The notes below the pieces were generated by a model. It did not search any database and was not told the DNA's origin. It saw only the letters and a program-made list of their open reading frames with translations. Made by a program: the position numbers and the translations under genes. Below are positions 1 through 5,541 of a stretch of 5,541 nucleotides of DNA, piece by piece. Origin of the DNA: DASXUX01 sp036504595 (GTDB taxonomy: Bacteria > Planctomycetota > SZUA-567 > H5-PLA8); assembly GCA_036504595.1 (NCBI GenBank), contig DASXUX010000104.1, positions 1 through 5,541 on the forward strand. Direction: 5' to 3'. The stretch's first letter is position 1. Each line of letters starts with the position of its first letter.

Positions 1-291
1 GTGAAGTCCTTCACGCTCGACCCCAAGGGCAAGTCGCCCAAGGGCAATGACTCGCTTGCGATAGGCGTGAAGTCAGGCAAGACCGGCACGCCGCTGCAGA
101 TCGCCAAGTTCGCCGTGAAGCTGAGCAAAGGTTCATATGCGACGGCGCTGGCCGATGACGGATTGATCAACGCGACCACATCGGCGCAAGCCAACGTCCC
201 CGTTACGTTGATCTTCAACGGCGAAGTGCTGCAGAAGGCTGTGCCGCAGAGCTACAAGGCCGTGAAGGACAAAGCCGGCGCGACGAAGTAG
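1..291 (+). CDS. C-terminal part of an unrecognised lysine-rich protein (partial, 5' end outside window)
   Basis: The frame is open from the first base of the window to a TAG at 289-291, giving 96 residues. The first codon is GTG, but no upstream sequence is visible to test it with a ribosome binding site. I take this as the 3' end of a longer gene cut by the window edge. The protein is rich in lysine (14 of 96), has no cysteine, and shows no transmembrane segment. It has alternating hydrophobic stretches such as SLAIGVK, AKFAVKLSKG and VPVTLIFNGEV, typical of beta-strands, plus a glycine/lysine-rich patch near the start (DPKGKSPKGND). This resembles one module of a secreted or repeat-containing beta-sandwich protein, but I do not recognise the family and assign no function. 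It is transcribed toward the tRNA fragment and is probably unrelated to the defence gene. I see no clear T-tailed terminator after it. Confidence 0.6.
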   Translation: MKSFTLDPKGKSPKGNDSLAIGVKSGKTGTPLQIAKFAVKLSKGSYATALADDGLINATTSAQANVPVTLIFNGEVLQKAVPQSYKAVKDKAGATK

Positions 292-376
292 GGCGTGAAA
301 GGTCGGGCGGATTGGCGATTAATGACCCCAGCGGTTAGCCTCGCGTAAGGCCGCCTATCGGACGTTGGGCCGTGTT

Positions 377-422
377 GATCACACCCACGAGGTCACTGGT
401 TCGAATCCAGTAGCGCCCACCA
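377..422 (+). other. 3' half of a tRNA (tRNA-Val, anticodon CAC by position): putative attachment site or tRNA scar
   Basis: A perfect T-arm is present: stem ACTGG (395-399), loop TTCGAAT (400-406), stem CCAGT (407-411). It is followed by an acceptor 3' strand AGCGCCC (412-418), discriminator A (419) and encoded CCA (420-422). Counting back gives a 5-nt variable loop (390-394), anticodon 3' stem CCACG (385-389) and loop ATCACAC (378-384). With T at position 33, the anticodon reads CAC (380-382), which is valine. The 5' anticodon strand at 373-377 pairs only partly, and no D-arm or GGGCGCT-like acceptor strand lies at the expected distance. So only the 3' half, from the anticodon loop on, is preserved. 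Tyrosine recombinases of genomic islands commonly use exactly this portion of a tRNA as the att core. The tRNA half is what I see; the attachment-site role is inference. Confidence 0.7.
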
Positions 423-442
423 TTGAAATCCAGTGCAATCCA

Positions 443-473
443 ACGCAACTGCGCGCAACCGCGCGCTTTGCGT
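443..473. repeat. Strong compound inverted repeat (hairpin) just downstream of the tRNA fragment
   Basis: The inner stem GCGCGC (451-456) and GCGCGC (461-466) is perfect, with a 4-nt AACC loop. Outside a small internal loop (CT at 449-450 against T at 467) the stem resumes with ACGCAA (443-448) paired to TTGCGT (468-473). That gives 12 base pairs in 31 nt. No T-run follows on either strand, so a classic intrinsic terminator is not well supported. It could still end the minus-strand defence transcript weakly, or be a recombination-associated structure next to the att-like site. Confidence 0.6.
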
Positions 474-528
474 GCCCGCAAAACCCGCCTCAATAATTTA
501 GCGTCCGTGCAGATTGATGCAGAATAAC

Positions 529-540
529 GCAATCGATTGC
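529..540. repeat. Perfect 12-bp palindrome GCAATCGATTGC
   Basis: GCAATCGATTGC is identical to its own reverse complement. It lies in the non-coding gap between the tRNA fragment and the end of the defence locus. The motif TGCAG occurs nearby at 509-513, 518-522 and 538-542, the last overlapping the palindrome end. It could be a binding site for a dimeric protein or part of a recombination region. No function is assigned. Confidence 0.45.
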
Positions 541-580
541 AGCGGCTACCGCCAAGGGGCCGTCTCAAAGTTTTTCTCGC

Positions 581-592
581 CAGCACGTGCTG
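581..592. repeat. Perfect 12-bp palindrome CAGCACGTGCTG
   Basis: CAGCACGTGCTG is self-complementary and sits 65 nt beyond the stop codon of the frameshifted C-terminal reading frame (stop at 657-659, minus strand). A TTTTT run at 571-575 on the plus strand becomes AAAAA on the minus strand, the wrong polarity for a terminator of the minus-strand gene. This makes it a possible protein-binding palindrome or weak termination structure only. Confidence 0.4.
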
Positions 593-656
593 AGGCGATG
601 AATGGAACCAGTCTGCTGCCTCACGGCACACCTTTATCCGCCCAGGATGCAACGGA

Positions 657-1106
657 TCAGTTCACTCTATCAGCGGCCGAATATGCAGAGTTCACCTCGC
701 TGCATCCCAATTCCTCCATCCGCTCAAGTAGATCCATTGCAACGCCGCGCAACTCAGGTGCGCCGTGGTACACGGCGACAACACCAGGGACAAGATAGTA
801 GGATATCATCCCATGCTGGTGATTCGCCATGTCCGAGCCCGCTTGTTTGGTGATTCGGTCTGCCATTTCAAGCGTGAGATGCGGCTTAGCCAGCGCGTTG
901 TCATGCAGTGCTCTTGACGCGTCCTCCAATCTGTGCCCCTCGAATGCGGGAGTAGCGGCCCAGTCCAGGAGCATCGTGGGTGATGAACGCAGATTCTCTG
1001 CGGTGAGTTGATCAAGAAATGCCGACGCGGCTTCGCGGACAGCGGCGTCAACATCGCGCCACAGCGGCTTCAGCCGGCAACGGCACTCGGCACCAAACCT
1101 TCGCGC
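657..1106 (-). pseudogene. Out-of-frame C-terminal end of the defence ATPase (HEAT-like repeats), separated by a frameshift
   Basis: The main frame ends at 1048, but the neighbouring minus-strand frame is open from well upstream of that stop to a TGA at 657-659. It reads like a direct continuation. The crossover segment gives GAECRCRLKPLW, followed by RDVDAAVREAASAFLDQL, a typical HEAT-repeat unit (acidic residues, then VR, then a hydrophobic helix). The frame ends with MDLLERMEELGCSEVNSA. From memory, C-termini of large nuclease-ATPase defence proteins often have a similar 'LIDRM.ELG' helix, so this looks like the true end. It has no start codon or ribosome binding site of its own suited to separate expression; the first ATG in frame is at 974. 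About 148 residues are therefore cut off by an indel near 1099-1107, equivalent to +1 nt or -2 nt. Sequencing error is the main alternative to genuine decay. Confidence 0.7.
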
Positions 1107-4100
1107 TGTTGATGTTGTGTGCGTAGACTGTTGCGGCCCCTTTTCTCATCGCCGTGTCGCCGGAAAGACACCTATCTCGCATGCGAACCATCTCAGCGTT
1201 CTCGAACGCAGCCAAGCACGCTAACCGCCCGCCCGTCTCACGCGCCTTATCGTCCTCAGCATCGGCAAGCATGGCCTTTACCGCCCAGGCAGCTTCGCTG
1301 CTATGCTTGTGCGCTGTCCGGTAAACGAAGTCGGCACAGGCCCCGCTCCTGAGAAGCTCACGTTCAGATCGCACCATCCGGCGGAATATCTCACACGCTC
1401 GCAGCGGGTCGGCCGGAATCGCGTAGGTGAGGAATTGGATGCACACCGCACGAACTGCCACCGAGGTATCAGGAATGACCTTCTCGGCCACGTCCAGGAA
1501 TGCCGCGCGTTGCGGCGGCTCGGCTTTCAGCAGAATCGCGCCGAGGTTCCATAATGCACCGCCGCGTTCCGTATTGAGGCCATCGGTGACAAGATCGTAG
1601 GAATTAGAGCCTTTGTCGGCGGAGCCTGTCAGCGCCCACTTTTCAAGCAGTTTCAGAAGACTATCTGGAACGGATTTCTCGGCGTACTTGCCGATGGCCG
1701 ACGAGACCTCGCGAACGCATTCTTTGTCAATCGCGCCTGCAAAGCGGCCGATCAACTTCTCGATGTTTTCGATTGGTGCACCGGCCTCCGAAAGTCCCGT
1801 GATGATCGCTGCTACGTAATCAACATGGCACGACGAGTCCATCTTCTCATCAGCAAGTTCAAAGAACCGCTCCGGGTCCTCTTTCGCGCGTCCTTTCAGC
1901 GCCTCGGCGAGTTGCCCTCTTCCGCCGCTCAGCCCAATTGGTTTCCCATTTCGAGGCTGCCGCTCGGCTGTGTACTTTCGCATCGCGCTCAACCACGACT
2001 CGTCTCCCATACGCCTGATGCCTTCTGGTGGAATGGGGGGACCGACGAAGCCGGCCTCGATTGACACGTGAGAACGCGGCGCGTGGTCAGAGAACTTTCT
2101 CTGCAGTTGCCCGAGGAGGTTCTTGCCATTCTCGCTTAGTTTGGACGCATCGAGTGCCGAGAGTAGCTCCAGCACCTCCGACTGATGCCATGCGATCTCT
2201 TTGGTGCTCTTCGGCTGCCTTGGATTCATACAGCATATTGCGGATTCCACCTGAGCAAACATGTTCGGTGGCCAGAAGGGCGAGCATGCCTGGATCAGTG
2301 TTGCGCTCCGCAACACAGCGTTGCTCAACACACCAAGCTCGAGCCGGCGAGCGTCGGCAAGCAGAAACGCGGCCGCGTCGGGCGCAAATGTCTCCCCTTG
2401 AGATGCGTATGCTGCGGCGACTACCTGCTGCATTGGCTCGAACTCGGTCTCGAGCATTTGCGTGGCAAGACGCCGAAGGCGCGCTGGATCCCTCCTGGCC
2501 AGCGCTTTGGCCGCGTTGAGAAACGCCCACAACAGCCGCTCCCATCCACTGTGGGCATACTCTTGCTTCTCCAGGAGCCAAAGCGCCAGATTGTATCGGT
2601 AACCGTCCAGGCGTCGCTCGCACGTGGCTTCCATCGCGATCAAGATGGACCGCAGGGTGCCCTCAAGGAACTCTCCTGGGGCGCTCTTCACCACATGTCC
2701 AACTGCCTCCCAGAACCCATGCATGTCGGCTGGAAACCATCCTGTTTCTCGGCGGGCAGGCCGCGCCTGCGCGTCTGCCGCACTGGTACTCGCCGTTAGC
2801 CACTCCGGCACCCATCGGTTTAGGGAAATACCTATTGCCGTTGCCGCTTCGGCGGGCCTGCATTTTGCCAGATCCTCCAATGCGTATTGCTGCCAATGCC
2901 ATTCAGGCTGCGATGCGCGGTCAGCAAGGACGTCGCGCAAAAGACCTGCAGACGAATCGCGCCAGCCACTTTCGATACCCGAGAGACAGTAGCCGATCCA
3001 TCCATTCCACTGAGCACTTCGACCCAGAAATGGCTGAAGCAGTTCAGCGACTTTGTCCTGGTGCTGAGCGGTATTTCTTCTCAGATACCAGACAATGGGG
3101 GAAATTTCGGCCTCCGGTAGACTTCCAAGCCAGTGTGCAAGTCGCGCTGGGCCGAGCATTTCAAACCACGCGCCGTTCGCATCCATGTAGCCCAAAGCCC
3201 GTGCACGCCCGGCACTCTGGCTCAGTAGTGGCTCGAATATCTTCAATTCCTCTGGCGTGGGATCAGGAAGCTGCCCAAGCCAGTTCAGCACCAGAGCCTT
3301 GATGTGCTTTCGCACGCCGGACTCGTTGAGGAGCACCGGCAGCCCCCGGAAATACGCGCCACGGTCCGTGGCTCGAAGATACTCAAGCACCTGTCGCACT
3401 AGCGGGCGGTAGAACAGGTTCTGGTCCGATTTTAGGAGGAAGTCCGTCAAGGATGTGCCATTCTTTACGAACGCTCGTGCCGCCATGAAGTCGAAGAAGG
3501 TCTGGTGAAAGAACCGGACGCAGCGTTGAGCGTTCACAAGCAAGCCCTCGCTGCAGAGCCAATGCATTGCCTGCAGATCAGCCGCACCCATCTTGGCGAT
3601 AGGCACGGCCAGTTCCTGTCTATCCGACATCTCTCGCACGAGTTGCTCAACGACGCGTTCACAAGCGCCCGCGGTGGTTGCGGTGTCGAGCGCTTTTCGC
3701 AGGGTGGCAGACCAACGCTGCTCATAAAGTTGTTGCAGCGTGTAGACCTTTGCCCCCGCCGGCATCCACCCGGGGCTTTGCTGTCGCTCATCGCGGATCA
3801 TCTGCACAAATGCGTCAAGATGCATTGGGGTGCGCAGTAAAGCCATCATTGCCGGATGCACGTCGGATGTTGCCAACGTCAGGGTCGCAAGCATAGAGCT
3901 CACGTCTTGCGCGCTGAGTTGCCCCACGGCGAACTCGGTTGGATTGGCATTCCGCAGGGCGTGCAACCTGCCATCGTATCGCCAGTCAAACTCACGACAC
4001 GATACGACCACCTTTGCGTTCGGAATCGTTTGCAAGCGTCCTACGAGATCCAGTATCACCCTGATTGCCGATGAGTCGCGCGCCATTGCGGCGGATAGAG

Positions 4101-5178
4101 CATCCACCTGGTCCAGGAGCACGATGGGCCTATCGCCTTTCGCGATGAGAGCGGATACGATGGACGGGATTGAGTCGCTCAGGCCAAGTCTATCCTGCAG
4201 CTCTGATGCGGAGCCAAATGGCGGCAGCGAGTCCGCTTTTATGGCCAGGACCAGATAACCCTCTGCCTCAAGCTGTGTCATCAGGCATGACAGCGCAGCC
4301 GTCTTGCCGGCTCCTGCGCCGTCAAGCAACACCGCAACCTTCCCGTCAGGCGCGCGAACCCAGTCGATAAGTTTGGCAACCGCTTCGCGCTGGATCACGA
4401 CGCCGTTTGTGTCTCTTTTCGCTGATCTCAGAGCCGTGCCGGATGCCTCTACGGCGCCGATAAGAGACTTGATGTCCATTCTAGGCGCATCAAACACGCC
4501 AGTCTTATCGAAGAATTGACGGATGGCGGTCGCATCCAGTTTCTCGCCGGACTGCATGGCTCTGGTGGCGAATGACAGCAGGCACTCGCAAGCTGCTGGC
4601 GGATTTGCAAAACACAGAGACGTGACCTGTCGGATGCCGGATTCAAGCGATTCAAAAGATATTGAGTCCACCCGCCAATCGCGCAGGAGGCGATAGCAGC
4701 TCTCCTTGCCCGTCTGGAGTTCATCAGACAGTTCGTCGAGAAGACGCGCACGGGTCTGCGGGAGGTTCGCCTGGAACTCAAAGAACGTCAAACTGCCCTG
4801 CGCCAGTTTGCCCACTGCTCCGAACAGCCCGCAGGGGTTGGGCGTGATCAAGGTGCATGTTGAGCCAGGCGTGGCCTCCACCTGCTTCTTGAAGTCAGTG
4901 AGTATCCCCTCGCGCCCGAGTTTGCTAGTTGTCCATATGCCGTCGCCCGGCGCATTCGACTTCGCTTGGTTGAACTCCAGCCGCCCCTTACGGCATACGA
5001 CGAAATCGTCAACGATGACAGGCACGAGATCGGAACGTTCAAGGTCGGACTGCTCCGGCGCCTCGGCCCGTACCCATTCGGCGTGCCCCACATGGACGTC
5101 GAGAATTGCGCGCGCGATGGCGAGCGCTTGGTATGATACGCCGGTCGCGGTGCTTGGCCCACCAGGTCTTGCCGCCAT
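1048..5178 (-). CDS. Nuclease-STAND NTPase-helical repeat antiviral defence protein (DUF4297/Cap4-like N-terminus, Avs-like architecture), C-terminally truncated by frameshift
   Basis: The product has 1,376 residues. The N-terminus (about 10-110) resembles DUF4297/Cap4 PD-(D/E)XK nucleases: GVSYQ (13-17), an acidic residue in VRAEA (E39), VIVDDF (D57/D58) and the QAK signature (Q71, K73) followed by SN and W82. Next is a STAND/NACHT-like NTPase. Its Walker A is GAGAGKT (287-293; K292, T293), and its Walker B is VLLDQVD (353-359; D356). A sensor-type segment VVSCREFDW lies at 391-399, and RTPMHL at 449-454. A winged-helix motif FFHQTFFDFMAAR spans 556-568. From about 570 on the protein is helical and tryptophan/leucine-rich, with HEAT-like units best seen after 1228 (DTSVAVRAV). 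In related families the repeat half senses a phage product, the NTPase oligomerises, and the nuclease cuts DNA. That role is inferred here. The ATG at 5178 is backed by GGAG 5 nt upstream. The frame ends in an atypical tail (VPLPAEAAVARC) caused by a frameshift, and the remainder lies at 657-1106. A named Avs type cannot be assigned: classic Avs proteins carry TPRs. No partner gene is visible. Confidence 0.8.
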   Translation of the reverse strand: MAARPGGPSTATGVSYQALAIARAILDVHVGHAEWVRAEAPEQSDLERSDLVPVIVDDFVVCRKGRLEFNQAKSNAPGDGIWTTSKLGREGILTDFKKQVEATPGSTCTLITPNPCGLFGAVGKLAQGSLTFFEFQANLPQTRARLLDELSDELQTGKESCYRLLRDWRVDSISFESLESGIRQVTSLCFANPPAACECLLSFATRAMQSGEKLDATAIRQFFDKTGVFDAPRMDIKSLIGAVEASGTALRSAKRDTNGVVIQREAVAKLIDWVRAPDGKVAVLLDGAGAGKTAALSCLMTQLEAEGYLVLAIKADSLPPFGSASELQDRLGLSDSIPSIVSALIAKGDRPIVLLDQVDALSAAMARDSSAIRVILDLVGRLQTIPNAKVVVSCREFDWRYDGRLHALRNANPTEFAVGQLSAQDVSSMLATLTLATSDVHPAMMALLRTPMHLDAFVQMIRDERQQSPGWMPAGAKVYTLQQLYEQRWSATLRKALDTATTAGACERVVEQLVREMSDRQELAVPIAKMGAADLQAMHWLCSEGLLVNAQRCVRFFHQTFFDFMAARAFVKNGTSLTDFLLKSDQNLFYRPLVRQVLEYLRATDRGAYFRGLPVLLNESGVRKHIKALVLNWLGQLPDPTPEELKIFEPLLSQSAGRARALGYMDANGAWFEMLGPARLAHWLGSLPEAEISPIVWYLRRNTAQHQDKVAELLQPFLGRSAQWNGWIGYCLSGIESGWRDSSAGLLRDVLADRASQPEWHWQQYALEDLAKCRPAEAATAIGISLNRWVPEWLTASTSAADAQARPARRETGWFPADMHGFWEAVGHVVKSAPGEFLEGTLRSILIAMEATCERRLDGYRYNLALWLLEKQEYAHSGWERLLWAFLNAAKALARRDPARLRRLATQMLETEFEPMQQVVAAAYASQGETFAPDAAAFLLADARRLELGVLSNAVLRSATLIQACSPFWPPNMFAQVESAICCMNPRQPKSTKEIAWHQSEVLELLSALDASKLSENGKNLLGQLQRKFSDHAPRSHVSIEAGFVGPPIPPEGIRRMGDESWLSAMRKYTAERQPRNGKPIGLSGGRGQLAEALKGRAKEDPERFFELADEKMDSSCHVDYVAAIITGLSEAGAPIENIEKLIGRFAGAIDKECVREVSSAIGKYAEKSVPDSLLKLLEKWALTGSADKGSNSYDLVTDGLNTERGGALWNLGAILLKAEPPQRAAFLDVAEKVIPDTSVAVRAVCIQFLTYAIPADPLRACEIFRRMVRSERELLRSGACADFVYRTAHKHSSEAAWAVKAMLADAEDDKARETGGRLACLAAFENAEMVRMRDRCLSGDTAMRKGAATVYAHNINSAKVWCRVPLPAEAAVARC

Positions 5179-5183
5179 ATGCT

Positions 5184-5187
5184 CTCC
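5184..5187 (-). promoter_or_regulatory. Shine-Dalgarno site of the defence gene
   Basis: On the minus strand the sequence before the ATG reads CGGAGAGCAT. GGAG lies 5 nt from the start codon at 5178-5176, which is good spacing and supports this start. No earlier in-frame start with a comparable site was seen. Confidence 0.65.
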
Positions 5188-5261
5188 GCTTTTCAGCTAA
5201 CCAGGAAGAAGGTGATGTGCCGCTTCTACTCCGAAATATGCATGGAAAGCAACCGCACGTG

Positions 5262-5290
5262 AGTATAGGCACAAATATTGAACGTGCCAC
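5262..5290 (-). promoter_or_regulatory. Candidate sigma70-type promoter of the defence gene with inverted repeat in the spacer
   Basis: Reading the minus strand, GTGGCA (5290-5285, 4 of 6 matches to TTGACA) is followed by a 17-nt spacer and TATACT (5267-5262, 5 of 6 matches to TATAAT). This would start transcription near 5255 and give a leader of about 75 nt. An inverted repeat GGCAC (5268-5272) and GTGCC (5284-5288) brackets the spacer and touches the -35 box, so a repressor could block polymerase there. The promoter is predicted from consensus only. Confidence 0.45.
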
Positions 5291-5393
5291 TAGTCGTTTG
5301 GTTTGAGGGGCTTAGACGGCATCACCGATGTTTGAAATAGGGCGGTGCCAGGAGGCGAGAACTCGCGCTTAGAACGTAAAAGGGCGCGTTTGT

Positions 5394-5541
5394 GGGCTAA
5401 CAGCCCGTTGAAAAAGGGTCAAAAAACGCCGCAAAATTGTTTGAGAGAAATGCTTGTCCCGCGCGACACATATTAAGGGGCTGGCGAGGGGCGAGCATGG
5501 CGTTGGGTGAGAAGCAGGAGCCGCAGCGGGAGTTCTGGGTT
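5394..5541 (+). mobile_element. End of an insertion sequence (IS1182-like), continuing beyond the window
   Basis: The stretch TAACAGCCCGTTGAAAAAG (5398-5416) resembles terminal inverted repeats that I associate with IS1182-type elements, and a transposase start follows about 80 nt later. The outermost bases also form a small hairpin, GGGCT-AAC-AGCCC (5394-5406). The exact boundary, target duplication and the other end cannot be seen. The element is oriented so that its transposase reads away from the defence gene. Confidence 0.55.
5497..5541 (+). CDS. N-terminus of an IS transposase (IS1182-like DDE family), cut by the window edge
   Basis: An ATG at 5497 is preceded by a strong ribosome binding site, GAGGGG (5486-5491), with 5-nt spacing. 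Only 15 residues are in the window: MALGEKQEPQREFWV. The opening MALG.....Q.PFWV type is, from memory, characteristic of a large group of DDE transposases usually labelled IS1182-like. In them it precedes a GHPFY..LN segment, which would lie just outside the window. The family assignment rests on this short match and on the terminal-repeat-like sequence upstream, so it is tentative. That this is a transposase start is more secure than its family. Confidence 0.55.
   Translation, partial: MALGEKQEPQREFWV

Noticed and set aside
305..338. Possible 5' half of the same tRNA (GGGCG at 305-309 could pair with CGCCC at 414-418; AGCGGTTAG at 330-338 resembles a D-loop)
   Set aside because: The pieces lie about 40 nt too far from the 3' half, the acceptor stem pairs only 5 of 7, and no D-stem forms. 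Short matches like these are expected by chance, though a tRNA broken by a small insertion is conceivable.
443..473. CRISPR or tandem repeat array in the gap
   Set aside because: Only isolated palindromes and a single hairpin are present; there are no regularly spaced direct repeats of 20 nt or more.
335..652. A 105-codon minus-strand open frame containing GGRYWIRTSDL, at first sight an integrase C-terminus
   Set aside because: The WIRTSD string is simply the antisense translation of a tRNA T-arm and acceptor end, a well-known artefact. The rest has no recombinase motif (no R..HxxR or catalytic Tyr context) and runs through the hairpin. An eroded integrase tail cannot be fully excluded.
806..1054. 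An 82-codon minus-strand open frame starting near the end of the main gene
   Set aside because: It overlaps the frame that continues the HEAT-like protein and has no family-like features or ribosome binding site; it is a shadow frame.
2087..2623. Long alternative frames (minus 178 codons at 2087-2623, plus 204 codons at 2185-2799) inside the defence gene
   Set aside because: Both lie wholly within the 1,376-residue frame. Their translations are arginine-, serine- and proline-rich without recognisable motifs, as expected for shadow frames in GC-rich DNA.
5355..5366. GCGAG-AA-CTCGC inverted repeat between the defence promoter and the IS
   Set aside because: The loop is too small without opening a stem pair, there is no T-run, and no gene on either side needs a terminator there.

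Overview
The window is a GC-rich bacterial accessory region dominated by one very large minus-strand gene (start codon at 5178). It encodes what looks like a single-protein antiviral defence ATPase. An N-terminal PD-(D/E)XK-type nuclease of the DUF4297/Cap4 kind is joined to a central STAND/NACHT-like NTPase and a long, poorly conserved helical-repeat C-terminal half. The phylum cannot be fixed from the sequence. The GC-rich codon use, the encoded tRNA CCA end and the IS type fit several proteobacterial or environmental (acidobacterial, verrucomicrobial-like) groups.

Layout from left to right. Positions 1-291 carry the 3' end of a plus-strand gene for an unrecognised, lysine-rich, probably beta-structured protein. 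Positions 377-422 match the 3' half of a tRNA, from the anticodon loop through CCA. The loop reads as anticodon CAC (Val), but no intact 5' half is present, so this looks like a tRNA-derived attachment site or scar. Positions 423-656 are non-coding as far as I can tell and hold a strong compound hairpin (443-473) and two perfect 12-bp palindromes (529-540, 581-592). The defence gene occupies the minus strand from 5178 down to 1048. Its reading frame then stops, but the adjacent frame continues with convincing HEAT-like protein down to 657. The ancestral protein was therefore about 1,500 residues, and one frameshift near 1099-1107 now truncates it to 1,376. Upstream, 5179-5393 holds a good Shine-Dalgarno and a candidate sigma70-type promoter whose spacer contains an inverted repeat. 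From about 5394 to the right edge lies the end of an insertion sequence, with the first 15 codons of its transposase (IS1182-like).

Taken together, this reads as a decaying genomic or defence island. A defence gene sits beside a tRNA-type integration site, has lost its integrase or never had one in this window, is flanked by an IS, and has a frameshift in the part of the protein that would sense the invader. The nuclease and NTPase motifs are intact, so the effector half may still be made.
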